Assembly (NCBI GenBank): GCA_003258725.1
Contig: QHMG01000004.1
Coordinates: 372,001-436,000, forward strand
Reading direction: 5' to 3'
Length of the DNA: 64,000 nucleotides
DNA from: Candidatus Melainabacteria bacterium
GTDB taxonomy: Bacteria > Cyanobacteriota > Vampirovibrionia > Gastranaerophilales > Gastranaerophilaceae
Position numbers and translations under genes: made by a program. Of this stretch, positions 55,022-62,025 are shown piece by piece; positions within the stretch are counted from its first letter, which is position 1; each line of letters starts with the position of its first letter. The notes under the pieces are model-generated. The model ran no database searches, was not told the DNA's origin, and saw only the letters and a program-made list of their open reading frames with translations.

Positions 55022-55477
55022 ATGAATCGTGAAGATTTGATTTTTGAGCAATACAGGCTATATTCAGAGCAAAAAGAGAAGTTTATTGATCGTTCGTTTA
55101 TGACAAACAAGTTTTATATGGTTATCGTTTTGGCTATGTTTTTATTAACTTTTTTGTCTAAAGGAATGGCTTTTGGTAAATTTACAGCACCTACAATTTT
55201 TGCACTTGCAGGGATTATCTCTTGTGCATTGTGGTGGTTGAATATGGACTCTTACAACTGCTTGATTAAAATCAAATTTTCAAAAGTTCTTGAAGAAATA
55301 GAAAAACAACTTCCAATGCAACCTTATAATATGGAATACAAGGCAATTAGAGATTTTAGAAAAAATAAAAAAATGTTCTTGTTCTCAGATATGCAAAAGG
55401 CTTTTGCAATTGTTGCCTTCTTGATATTCTTTATCTTGTTGCTAATGGAGGTTATTCCGCTATTTTTAGATTTTTAA
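55022..55477 (+). CDS. Three-helix membrane protein inserted against the phage operon (moron-like)
   Basis: A 151-residue protein, the only plus-strand gene in the cassette, with a strong AAAAGGAG site. It begins MNREDLIFEQYRLYSEQKEK and has membrane helices at about 33-48, 58-77 and 127-148, with a basic cytoplasmic loop. The layout recalls RipA-type octameric membrane proteins and SLATT-type effectors, but I cannot confirm either. Its end overlaps the convergent gene by 12 bases. Lone reversed genes in phage operons often serve the host or exclude other phages. Confidence 0.7.
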   Translation: MNREDLIFEQYRLYSEQKEKFIDRSFMTNKFYMVIVLAMFLLTFLSKGMAFGKFTAPTIFALAGIISCALWWLNMDSYNCLIKIKFSKVLEEIEKQLPMQPYNMEYKAIRDFRKNKKMFLFSDMQKAFAIVAFLIFFILLLMEVIPLFLDF

Positions 55478-55831
55478 GATTTCCGAGTATTCAAATTTTA
55501 TAAAAGAATTTTCAGTAGAAAAGACTTCTGTCTCTCCAGATAGAAGTTTTTTTCTTGATGTATCGTCTAAACCTAACATTCCTTCGGCTTGAAGTCCGTT
55601 GATGTAGCTCATTGTGTTGTTTTCTTTGTTAAACTTTTTAAAAACTGTGTTTTTACTGAACAGAATTTTTGACGGAATTTCCTTGATGTCATAAATTCTA
55701 ATCTTTTGTGGCGCTTTGTTCACTTTTTCAAAAGTGTTTTTAATTTCTTCCTTCATTTTAATTTTGATTAATTCATCAATGCTTTTGCCTGAAAGTAAGG
55801 CAGATTCAATAATTTGTTTTTTGCGTTCCAT
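55466..55831 (-). CDS. Unrecognised phage-cassette protein, 121 residues
   Basis: Strong AAGGAG site, nine bases after the small terminase. A helical start (MERKKQIIESALLSGKSIDELIKIKMKEEI) is followed by a mixed basic region and ends SFIKFEYSEILKI. No family is recognised. Its position beside the terminase suggests a packaging or connector accessory role, which is inference only. Confidence 0.6.
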   Translation of the reverse strand: MERKKQIIESALLSGKSIDELIKIKMKEEIKNTFEKVNKAPQKIRIYDIKEIPSKILFSKNTVFKKFNKENNTMSYINGLQAEGMLGLDDTSRKKLLSGETEVFSTENSFIKFEYSEILKI

Positions 55832-55840
55832 ATTTTCTCC

Positions 55841-56266
55841 TTATATTTTTTTGTCGTCGAGATTGCTGATTGTAATAATTTTTGCTTCAAGTTTAGACTT
55901 GTCCTCTTTGCTCCATAAGTATTTACAAAGAGCATCTAAGGCTTTTAGGGCAGATGCACTATCTCGCAGTTTCTTTTTACCCGTTGGAGAACCTTCTTTG
56001 TCTAAGATGTCTTCTTCTTCAAGTGAAAATTCAGCAATTTTTAATAATTTTTTGATAACGTAGCATTTTGGTACTTGCAAAATTCTTAGCTGTGAATTAA
56101 TTAACCTGTTGATATATCCGATTACTTGTTCGTTTTCCAGTAATCGTTCAGCAGTGTATTTCAAGTTATTTTCCTTGTACCCAGCTCTTTGTGCGGCTAA
56201 TTCACCATCTAAGCATTGCAAGTATTCCTTTACGAATTTTTTTTGTAATTGTGTTAATATTTCCAT
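55841..56266 (-). CDS. Phage terminase small subunit
   Basis: The DNA-recognition half of the terminase. Start is placed at the ATG at 56266 (MEILTQLQKKFVKEYLQCLDG), 141 residues; the in-frame codons upstream to 56302 do not resemble the family. It has the characteristic start LTQLQKKFVKEYLQCLDGE with AAQRAGYKENN, then AERLLENEQVIGYINRLI, a winged-helix DNA-binding layout, and a charged C-terminus. No good ribosome site is seen at either start. Confidence 0.8.
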   Translation of the reverse strand: MEILTQLQKKFVKEYLQCLDGELAAQRAGYKENNLKYTAERLLENEQVIGYINRLINSQLRILQVPKCYVIKKLLKIAEFSLEEEDILDKEGSPTGKKKLRDSASALKALDALCKYLWSKEDKSKLEAKIITISNLDDKKI

Positions 56267-56395
56267 AATGTTAAGAACTCTTAATATATTTGCCCGAAAC
56301 ATGAAACATACCGTATTATAGTTATGCTATTTATATTTCGGCTAGTGTAAAATCTTATTAATAGGTAGAATTTCATTTCCGCCTATTTTTTTTGT

Positions 56396-57034
56396 TTAAA
56401 AACGCTCTAGCGTTATGCTTGGACTTTGTTGAATGTCTGTACATAGTTTAGAACGCATATTTGCGATGTTATCCTTGTACATGCCAAGCCAATATGAAAA
56501 CTTGCTGTAACTTGGATTAGCCTTCATTCTCATACAAGTTCCATAGACTAAAAGCGGTTCAGCAAAAGGGTCAGGAATTTGTGAGATGTCGTCTTCCTTT
56601 TCTAGTCTCATTTTTTCACTACCGTCAGCACTTTTTACAAAATCGTTTGTGTAATAAATTATGTCGAGTTTTTTGTCTTCATTGAATTTAGGCAATAATA
56701 ACATATCGTTTAGTACACTATAAACGCCTTTTGGCGCTTTGTTTAGGACAAAAGCTTCAAAATCCTGCGTGTAAACATATTTTTGCCCATCAATAGAAAG
56801 TGTGTTAATTTTTCCATTGACAGTATTTAAAATTTCTGTTGCACCTTTAGGTAGTTTTAAAATTTTCTTACGTAATAAAAAATTCCAATTGTCAAACGTG
56901 CAAATTTCTGAATTAATGATGTTTAGAATATTTTTAATTTTTGTATGGTCGTTTTTTATAAGTTCGTCAAAAGTTCGGACTTTTTTATAGTTCAATTCCA
57001 TTAGACACTTGTTAATTATTTCAAGATAATTCAT
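56396..57034 (-). CDS. Phage head-tail connector / head-completion protein
   Basis: A 212-residue protein with an N-terminal helical part (YLEIINKCLMELNYKKV), WNFLLRKKILKLPKGA, and a C-terminal helical stretch LVYGTCMRMKANPSYSKFSYWLGMYKD. Layout fits tail tubular A/gp4-type adaptors of short-tailed phages, and the place between scaffold and terminase fits. AAGGAG precedes the ATG. The 84 bases upstream hold a hairpin, CCGCACCC with GGGTGCGG, at about 57076-57095. Confidence 0.65.
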   Translation of the reverse strand: MNYLEIINKCLMELNYKKVRTFDELIKNDHTKIKNILNIINSEICTFDNWNFLLRKKILKLPKGATEILNTVNGKINTLSIDGQKYVYTQDFEAFVLNKAPKGVYSVLNDMLLLPKFNEDKKLDIIYYTNDFVKSADGSEKMRLEKEDDISQIPDPFAEPLLVYGTCMRMKANPSYSKFSYWLGMYKDNIANMRSKLCTDIQQSPSITLERF

Positions 57035-57118
57035 CTGTTCTCCTTGTTATTGTTTTTATGTATACCCCCTAACCCGCACCCAAAGGGTGCGGAAGGGTGG
57101 GGACTAGGATTAAAAGTG

Positions 57119-57787
57119 CTATTTTATTAACCCTTTTTTCAATTGCTCCATAATTAATGGTTCGTTTTTAAGGTATTCAGCACTTGTCATTTTGCCGATT
57201 TGCTCACGAGTAAACGGTGAAAAGTTTTTACATTCGCTCTTTGTATTTTGTGCATTAGCTTGAAGTTTTTGTTTAGCTTGTAAATTAGCCTTTTCAAGAT
57301 TTTGTTCGTGCGCTACTTTCTGCAAATATCTTTCAATGGCAGAGGCTTCAACAGCTTCAACAATTTTAGAAATTTTAGAAAGTTCATCTTTGTCAACAGA
57401 AATATTGTCGGATTTTAAGTAATTTAGAATTTCACTTCGTCCGTCAATATTGAAAAAATTTGGATTTTTCTTTGCAAATTCTTCAAAAACAGTGTTTTTA
57501 TCGCTAATTTGAGTGGTTAAATCTTCCTGCGTGTTTTGTACATTCATTTTTAACGCCTCTTGAATTATATGGTTCAATAAATTTTGACCTTGTAGCGGGT
57601 TGATTAAACCTGAATTTAAAACGATTTGAAGGTTGTTCAAATTCTTTTTAAATTCCTCCGGAATTAGCGATTTTTGCGTTGTTTTTTCTGAATTTAAGCC
57701 AAGTTTATCTTCAAATTTACTTTGAATTTCTTGTTTTTCTGCTTGTTGTTCGGCTTGAGATGTTGTTTCTTGTTGGTTTTCTGACAT
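57119..57787 (-). CDS. Phage scaffolding protein
   Basis: A 222-residue, highly charged, Gln-rich helical protein with no hydrophobic core: QETTSQAEQQAEKQEIQSK at the start, a coiled coil with NLEKANLQAKQKLQANAQN in the second half, and a short C-terminal tail LMEQLKKGLIK that could bind capsid. This is the usual profile of internal scaffolds that guide procapsid assembly. It lies between capsid and connector; its ribosome site is inside the end of the holin-like gene. Confidence 0.75.
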   Translation of the reverse strand: MSENQQETTSQAEQQAEKQEIQSKFEDKLGLNSEKTTQKSLIPEEFKKNLNNLQIVLNSGLINPLQGQNLLNHIIQEALKMNVQNTQEDLTTQISDKNTVFEEFAKKNPNFFNIDGRSEILNYLKSDNISVDKDELSKISKIVEAVEASAIERYLQKVAHEQNLEKANLQAKQKLQANAQNTKSECKNFSPFTREQIGKMTSAEYLKNEPLIMEQLKKGLIK

Positions 57788-57790
57788 TTT

Positions 57791-58033
57791 TTAATCCTCA
57801 TTTTTAACTTGGTTCATGTATTTAACAGCTTTTTCAATAGCTTCATCAATAAATGTAGCCAAAAGCATTGCTACAATTGGCTTAAATGGAATAGGTACAG
57901 GAATTCTAGTAATTACAAATTCAATTGCCGTACGTTTTTTTGTTTGTCCAGAACTTGTCTTTAATGCGTTCTCTGCATAACTTACAGCCCCATAGGCTAA
58001 ATCTGATATTGTATCTTTTAAATTTTCAAACAT
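57791..58033 (-). CDS. Small holin-like protein
   Basis: An 80-residue protein with a helical N-terminus, a KKRTAIEFV patch and one hydrophobic segment (PIPFKPIVAMLLATFIDEAIEKAV). The pattern recalls LL-H-type holins, which have KxxAIEFV followed by a hydrophobic and then amphipathic helix. Placement among capsid genes is unusual for a holin, so a minor virion protein is the alternative. GAGGT ribosome site. Confidence 0.45.
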   Translation of the reverse strand: MFENLKDTISDLAYGAVSYAENALKTSSGQTKKRTAIEFVITRIPVPIPFKPIVAMLLATFIDEAIEKAVKYMNQVKNED

Positions 58034-58046
58034 TGTTTTTTACCTC

Positions 58047-58080
58047 ATAAAAAGGCGCAAAGAGCAAAGCTCTTTGCGCA
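58047..58080 (-). terminator. Terminator of the GGCGCA family after the capsid gene
   Basis: On minus, GCGCAAAGAGC pairs with GCTCTTTGCGC, followed by CTTTTTT. It stands between the capsid gene and the rest of the operon, so it would lower downstream expression and raise the share of capsid. Confidence 0.85.
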
Positions 58081-58101
58081 TAATAGTGTTTACCGTATAA
58101 A

Positions 58102-59013
58102 TTAAGGAGTATTAGTGTTTTCATCTTGAGTTTTTGCATTTGGATCAGCCACAACCATTTTTGCTAAAGCCTTTGGCTGAACTGTTTTTGCACCGTAAAG
58201 GTATAAGCCTCTAACAAGGTCAGCAAAAGAATCTTTGTCTCGTAGAGATTCGACTTTTGAAAGTTGAGATGCAAAAGTTATTGCATCGTTTGTGCCAGCT
58301 AAAACATAGAATAGACCTGATGTTGAAGTTAAGTTTGTGCTGACCAAAACGTCCATACCTGCAATTCTACCGATAGAACCTTGTCTTAATGTTTCATCAG
58401 CAACGTTATGTGCGCCAATGAATTCGGTGCTTTGTAACAAGTACGATTCAATTGTGGGGTTGATTACAACCCAAGGCTTTTTGTCGCCTGTTAAAGCGTT
58501 TGCGTTTTTAAGTTTTAAGGCTAATTCAACAAATTTTGCGTAGATTGTTGTCTTGTCTAAAGTTACGGCTGTATCTTCTGAACCTACGGTATTATCTGCA
58601 TCAACGTTTGTGTGCATACCTAAAAGGTAAGAATCTTGAACTTCTTCAATTGCTTTTTTTGCATTTGTTAAATGAGCTTCCATAATACTTTGGTTTGCTT
58701 GAGCTTGCGCTACATCGTTAATTTTGAAGGCAAAATATTTCTTTTGGTCGATTGTTAAATCTTGAGAGGTTGGTGACAACTCGCTGTAAGAAATGTTTTC
58801 AGAGCCGACTGTTGAGATTGTAACGTCAGCAGGCGTGATAATTTTAACCTTGTCACCTTGATTTTTAATTTCGCCTTCGTAATTGCGGTTAACGCATTGC
58901 ATCATGACGCAATTTTTTTCAAGCATGGTGTTTAATTTTTGACTCCAGATTTGTGGAATAAACGCAGAATAAGCGTTTGAGTTTTGAACTTCAGTTGATT
59001 GTGATTCAGTCAT
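58102..59013 (-). CDS. Major capsid protein, P22 coat-like
   Basis: A 303-residue shell protein. Marks are IPQIWSQKLNTMLEKNCVMMQCVNR near the start, YEGEIKNQGDKVKI, KKYFAFKINDVAQAQ, and KPWVVINPTIESYLL with IGRIAGMDVLVSTNL in the second half; this order is the common pattern of P22-coat-like HK97-fold capsids. A strong AAAGGA site, a 159-base gap upstream and a terminator right after suggest specially strong expression. Confidence 0.88.
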   Translation of the reverse strand: MTESQSTEVQNSNAYSAFIPQIWSQKLNTMLEKNCVMMQCVNRNYEGEIKNQGDKVKIITPADVTISTVGSENISYSELSPTSQDLTIDQKKYFAFKINDVAQAQANQSIMEAHLTNAKKAIEEVQDSYLLGMHTNVDADNTVGSEDTAVTLDKTTIYAKFVELALKLKNANALTGDKKPWVVINPTIESYLLQSTEFIGAHNVADETLRQGSIGRIAGMDVLVSTNLTSTSGLFYVLAGTNDAITFASQLSKVESLRDKDSFADLVRGLYLYGAKTVQPKALAKMVVADPNAKTQDENTNTP

Positions 59014-59102
59014 TGTTTTTCCTTTCTGTTTTATGTGTACTGTAAAAGATGCGCCTAGACATTAATGTATAGGTGCGCTGATATCGTATAAGTAGAGTTA
59101 AG

Positions 59103-59125
59103 TATGTCAGGCATTGCCTGACATA
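59103..59125. terminator. Hairpin upstream of the capsid gene
   Basis: TATGTCAGGCA and TGCCTGACATA pair perfectly around a tiny loop, without a clear T run. A second imperfect hairpin built from GCGCCTAGACATT and AATGTATAGGTGCGC lies at about 59053-59082. They fill the 159-base gap and may mark a processing site or attenuator ahead of the capsid gene. Confidence 0.55.
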
Positions 59126-59172
59126 TTACGTATTATTTGCATAATTTTTTGTCCTCAAGTTATCAAAAATTT

Positions 59173-60684
59173 TTAATCTTCATTAAAAATTTCTTTGAAC
59201 TCAATTCCAATGATTGCAACATTGTGCTCTAGTTGATTTCCCTCAACGCACAGTTGTATTGCGTAATTTGCCTCTGAAATTTCTGCTTTGTAGGCACTTT
59301 CGCTATCTAATGCCCAAATTGCCTCGTTGTCATCGTCACTCCAAGTGTCGTTTAGAGGATAAAGACTGTTTTCTTTACTCCATACAAGGTTTTCAAAGTT
59401 TGATGAGTAGATTAAATCGCTATCGTCTCGACTTTCGCTGTCATAATTCTTGTAAACAGAGAAGTTAAAACAGTTTTCGTAACTTTCATCTAAAATGAAG
59501 TAAAATTCATCAATAGTTTTTCTGATTGTTGGACTTCCAATTGACAAAAAAGGTGATTTCCATTTGAATTTAATCGGTTTTCCGTCAAAACTGTTTCCAA
59601 AATTTTCCTTATAAATTTTTCCGTCTTTGTCCGCTGTTAAAATGTCGTCACCAAAAATACAAGCACTAACGATATTTTGAGGCAAAACTCTTTTATACCA
59701 AGCCTTATTGATAATGTCGTTAATCCAAATTGTGTGAAAATAATTGTCATTGTTATATGGAATAAAGTACCAAACTTGATTTTTTGCCTCGTAGTTTAGC
59801 GCAAAAACCTCTTTTAACCTGTTTTTGTCAAACTTTTGAAACTCTGAATTTATTTTTTGAGTTATATCGCTACCTAATAAAATCTGATTTAATTCCCCTA
59901 CTTCAAGCGTGTAAATTCCAGAATTTGAGAAGAAAAACTCCTTGTTTGCAACATTTACAATGCCGTTATGAGTTTCTGCGCCTTTGTCGGCAAAAGGAAT
60001 TATTGCAAAATTGTCGGGCGAAGTTCCGCTCAAAAGATATGTTCGATGTTTTTTGTAGATTGCGAGATAGTCTTTGTAAGGCTTTATGGCAATTATGTCG
60101 TCTGTGTCTGTGTAAAAATCTTTGATGTAACCTGCGTCGTTCTCGGTCGAAAAGTCAGAATAGCTTCCAAGTGCTGAAAAATATAAACTAGAACCGCATG
60201 CAAGCCATACTCTGCCTTTGTAAGTTGCAATTACTTCGCTTAAAACCTCTTTGTTGTTGCCGTCTTTCACTTCACAATCAACTATTTCGCCATTTTGTTT
60301 TATGTAAAACATTTTGTCTAAAAGACTTGAGATAATTACACCGTTCAAAAAGTTTGTAAATACAGGCGATTGAGATTTAAGTGTTCTTTCAAGTTCTGTA
60401 AAACTGTCGCTTTTTGGGTTGTAAATGTAGATTTTTCCGCTTGCCGTTGTGATTAAAAGCCTGTTGTTAGAGCTACTTCCAAATTCGTGTAGCTTTGTAA
60501 TAGGCTCTGTTATTGGAATTTCGCAATATAAAACATTCCCTTTTTGTCTGATAATTCCTTTATTCAAAAATATTTCAACATTTTCCGCATCAGACCAAAA
60601 TATGTTTTTTGTATTAAGTCCAAGCTCTGTTTTCGTTGAGGCTTGGTTAATTCCGCCTGATAAGTTGTAGTAAAAAGTTTCCAT
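59173..60684 (-). CDS. Phage tail nozzle / beta-propeller tail protein
   Basis: A 503-residue beta-rich protein starting METFYYNLSGGINQASTKTELGLN, with NIFWSDAENVEIFLNKGIIRQKG shortly after; this GGIN...NxE/D opening is common in tail nozzle and P22 gp10-like hub proteins. Repeated strand motifs (LLITTASGKIYIYNPKSDSF, YIKQNGEIVDCEV, ILTADKDGKIYKE) suggest a propeller. It is the largest structural gene and the only clear tail component. AAGGGG ribosome site. Confidence 0.7.
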   Translation of the reverse strand: METFYYNLSGGINQASTKTELGLNTKNIFWSDAENVEIFLNKGIIRQKGNVLYCEIPITEPITKLHEFGSSSNNRLLITTASGKIYIYNPKSDSFTELERTLKSQSPVFTNFLNGVIISSLLDKMFYIKQNGEIVDCEVKDGNNKEVLSEVIATYKGRVWLACGSSLYFSALGSYSDFSTENDAGYIKDFYTDTDDIIAIKPYKDYLAIYKKHRTYLLSGTSPDNFAIIPFADKGAETHNGIVNVANKEFFFSNSGIYTLEVGELNQILLGSDITQKINSEFQKFDKNRLKEVFALNYEAKNQVWYFIPYNNDNYFHTIWINDIINKAWYKRVLPQNIVSACIFGDDILTADKDGKIYKENFGNSFDGKPIKFKWKSPFLSIGSPTIRKTIDEFYFILDESYENCFNFSVYKNYDSESRDDSDLIYSSNFENLVWSKENSLYPLNDTWSDDDNEAIWALDSESAYKAEISEANYAIQLCVEGNQLEHNVAIIGIEFKEIFNED

Positions 60685-60693
60685 TTTGTCCCC

Positions 60694-61185
60694 TTATTTT
60701 TCTCTTTGCAAATACCATTTAACCTTTGTACGAATGAATTTTCCTACCTCTTGCGGTTCTACCCATGAGTATGGCGGTAAGAAAATTATGTCAATTTTCC
60801 CTGCACTGGTTGTTTTTGGGTGAGATTTCCCAAATTCGTAATGAGTTAAAACAGTCTCTGGTGTAATTTCTATGTCATATTTTTTAGCAATTTTTGCTGC
60901 TAATTGCATTGATGCTTCAAATTGAACTCTTGTGATAGGATATTTTCCAATAGAATATTTGTTTTTAAACCCAAACATTCCGCACATTGAAATCCCTATT
61001 GAACCTGTATTCCCACCGCCTGTATGAGGTGCGTACATTCCTGTTCTGCATATTTCATTTGCTTCTGGTTTGAATTTTCCTTTGTAAATTTTGCCGTAAC
61101 TGTCTACAAGATAGTGATAGCAATTTTTTTCATAAGAATTAGGAACAGCATTACCTGCTGTCCAGTGAATAATGATTCTTTTCAT
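60694..61185 (-). CDS. N-acetylmuramoyl-L-alanine amidase (amidase_2/PGRP), endolysin
   Basis: A 163-residue zinc amidase that cuts the sugar-peptide bond of peptidoglycan. Ligands are in IIIHWTAGNA and LTHYEFGKSHPKT, with NTGSIGISMCGMFG in the middle and the catalytic Lys/His area KTTSAGKIDI near the end. There is no signal peptide, so it needs a holin for release. GAGGG ribosome site, ten bases before the nozzle gene. Confidence 0.9.
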   Translation of the reverse strand: MKRIIIHWTAGNAVPNSYEKNCYHYLVDSYGKIYKGKFKPEANEICRTGMYAPHTGGGNTGSIGISMCGMFGFKNKYSIGKYPITRVQFEASMQLAAKIAKKYDIEITPETVLTHYEFGKSHPKTTSAGKIDIIFLPPYSWVEPQEVGKFIRTKVKWYLQREK

Positions 61186-61196
61186 AAACCCTCGCT

Positions 61197-61394
61197 TTAT
61201 TTTTCGTATTGTAATTTCATGTAATTTGCAACTGCTGAAACTTTGTTGCTTGCGTTCAATTTGTTAATAATTCTTTCAATGTAAGTTTGTACGGTTCTAG
61301 CTGATATGCGCAAAGATTTAGCAATGTCGCTATAATCGTAACCGCTAATTAATAATTCGATAATTTCATTTTCTCTTCGTGATAATTCTTTCAT
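61197..61394 (-). CDS. Small LuxR/GerE-type HTH regulator
   Basis: A 65-residue protein that is little more than the DNA-binding domain: LSRRENEIIELLISGYDYSDIAKSLRISARTVQTYIERIINKLNASNKV, matching the four-helix GerE fold. Start is the ATG at 61394, after TGGGG; an in-frame upstream ATG at 61427 lacks a site. It has no receiver or ligand domain. As an early gene of the cassette it is the best candidate for its transcriptional control. Upstream lies a 78-base gap with TTGACA and TATATA on the plus strand, not linked to any gene. Confidence 0.85.
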   Translation of the reverse strand: MKELSRRENEIIELLISGYDYSDIAKSLRISARTVQTYIERIINKLNASNKVSAVANYMKLQYEK

Positions 61395-61472
61395 TTTTTC
61401 CCCACTAACTAATCCATTAATTATCATCTTACACTTGACATAAAAAAATAAGTTTATATATATGCCTGTATC

Positions 61473-61949
61473 TTATAATTTACCTAAAGTCATTGTGCTT
61501 AAGTTTGAAAAACATTTCTTTTTTACCCCGTATTCGTTGTAGTATAAGTAAAAGCGTCCTTGTGAACGACTTAATGATGAGTAATTATAATGCTTTTCAG
61601 ATATAATGCTTGATTTTATCTTCTCAAAAAATTTCTTAGCTTTCTTATTTTTTAATCTGTAAACTGATATTTCGTTGTTATTGTTGAGTCTCGTTAATTG
61701 TAAAACGGTGTTTCCACATATTGGACAGCTTTCCAAGTAATCTAACTCGCAAAAAATGTAGTTGTCATAAGGCTTAACGCTGAAAGTTTTGCACTTTCTT
61801 AAGCCACTGCAACAGTGAACATATCCCATATTTCTTCTCCGACTGTGTAAAGGCATAGTTTGCCCCGTATTAATTCGCCAAACAGTTTTGCCATCGAGGG
61901 CGTGAACCTTATCCGAATTTGTGTTTTTATTATACAAAATTTTTTTCAA
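61473..61949 (-). CDS. Zinc-ribbon-like protein, first gene of the cassette
   Basis: Up to 158 residues with HCCSGLRKC and ESCPICGN, two Cys pairs that may bind zinc, then a basic helical part. The longest frame begins with a TTG at 61949 that overlaps the promoter -10 box, so the true start is probably downstream; ATG at 61856 (MPLHSRRRN) and 61829 are candidates. A DNA- or RNA-binding role is possible. I recognise no family. Confidence 0.6.
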   Translation of the reverse strand: MKKILYNKNTNSDKVHALDGKTVWRINTGQTMPLHSRRRNMGYVHCCSGLRKCKTFSVKPYDNYIFCELDYLESCPICGNTVLQLTRLNNNNEISVYRLKNKKAKKFFEKIKSSIISEKHYNYSSLSRSQGRFYLYYNEYGVKKKCFSNLSTMTLGKL

Positions 61950-62009
61950 AAAAAAGTCCGTTTTAAAACGTACGAATTTTTACGTACGTATTTTTACGGA
62001 CATGACGGT
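61929..62009 (-). promoter_or_regulatory. Promoter and operator array of the phage cassette
   Basis: On minus, TATAAT lies at 61929-61934. Upstream, in the region of the -35 box and beyond, are four related sites: GTCCGT at 61956, ACGTACG at 61968, ACGTACG at 61982 and ACGGAC at 61996. Spacings are 12, 14 and 14 bases; the outer two are inverted copies and the middle two belong to 14-base tandem repeats ACGTACGAATTTTT and ACGTACGTATTTTT. This looks like cooperative binding of a dimeric regulator. Confidence 0.65.
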
Positions 62010-62025
62010 TTGAAATTCTTTAAAT

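Larger units (their letters stand above)
51213..61949 (-). mobile_element. Compact podovirus-like particle cassette (prophage-derived, possibly gene-transfer-agent-like)
   Basis: Thirteen minus-strand genes and one plus-strand gene. In the order of transcription they are a zinc-ribbon protein, LuxR-type regulator, amidase, nozzle-like protein, major capsid, holin-like protein, scaffold, connector, small terminase, unknown, GNAT, portal, large terminase and a small membrane protein. All frames look intact. No integrase, recombinase, replication protein, CI-type repressor or tail fibre gene is visible from 49.4 to 64 kb, and no att repeat was found. A single promoter with spaced operator-like sites stands at its right end. 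Confidence 0.75.

Noticed and set aside
57060..57118. Riboswitch or tRNA-like element between scaffold and connector genes
   Set aside because: Only a short CCGCACCC/GGGTGCGG hairpin in a GC-rich patch is present, with no T run and no conserved leader motif.
44433..61949. tRNA-Asp 3' end as attL of the phage cassette
   Set aside because: The second copy lies only 190 bases downstream, at 44624; I found no third copy at the right edge near 62 kb.
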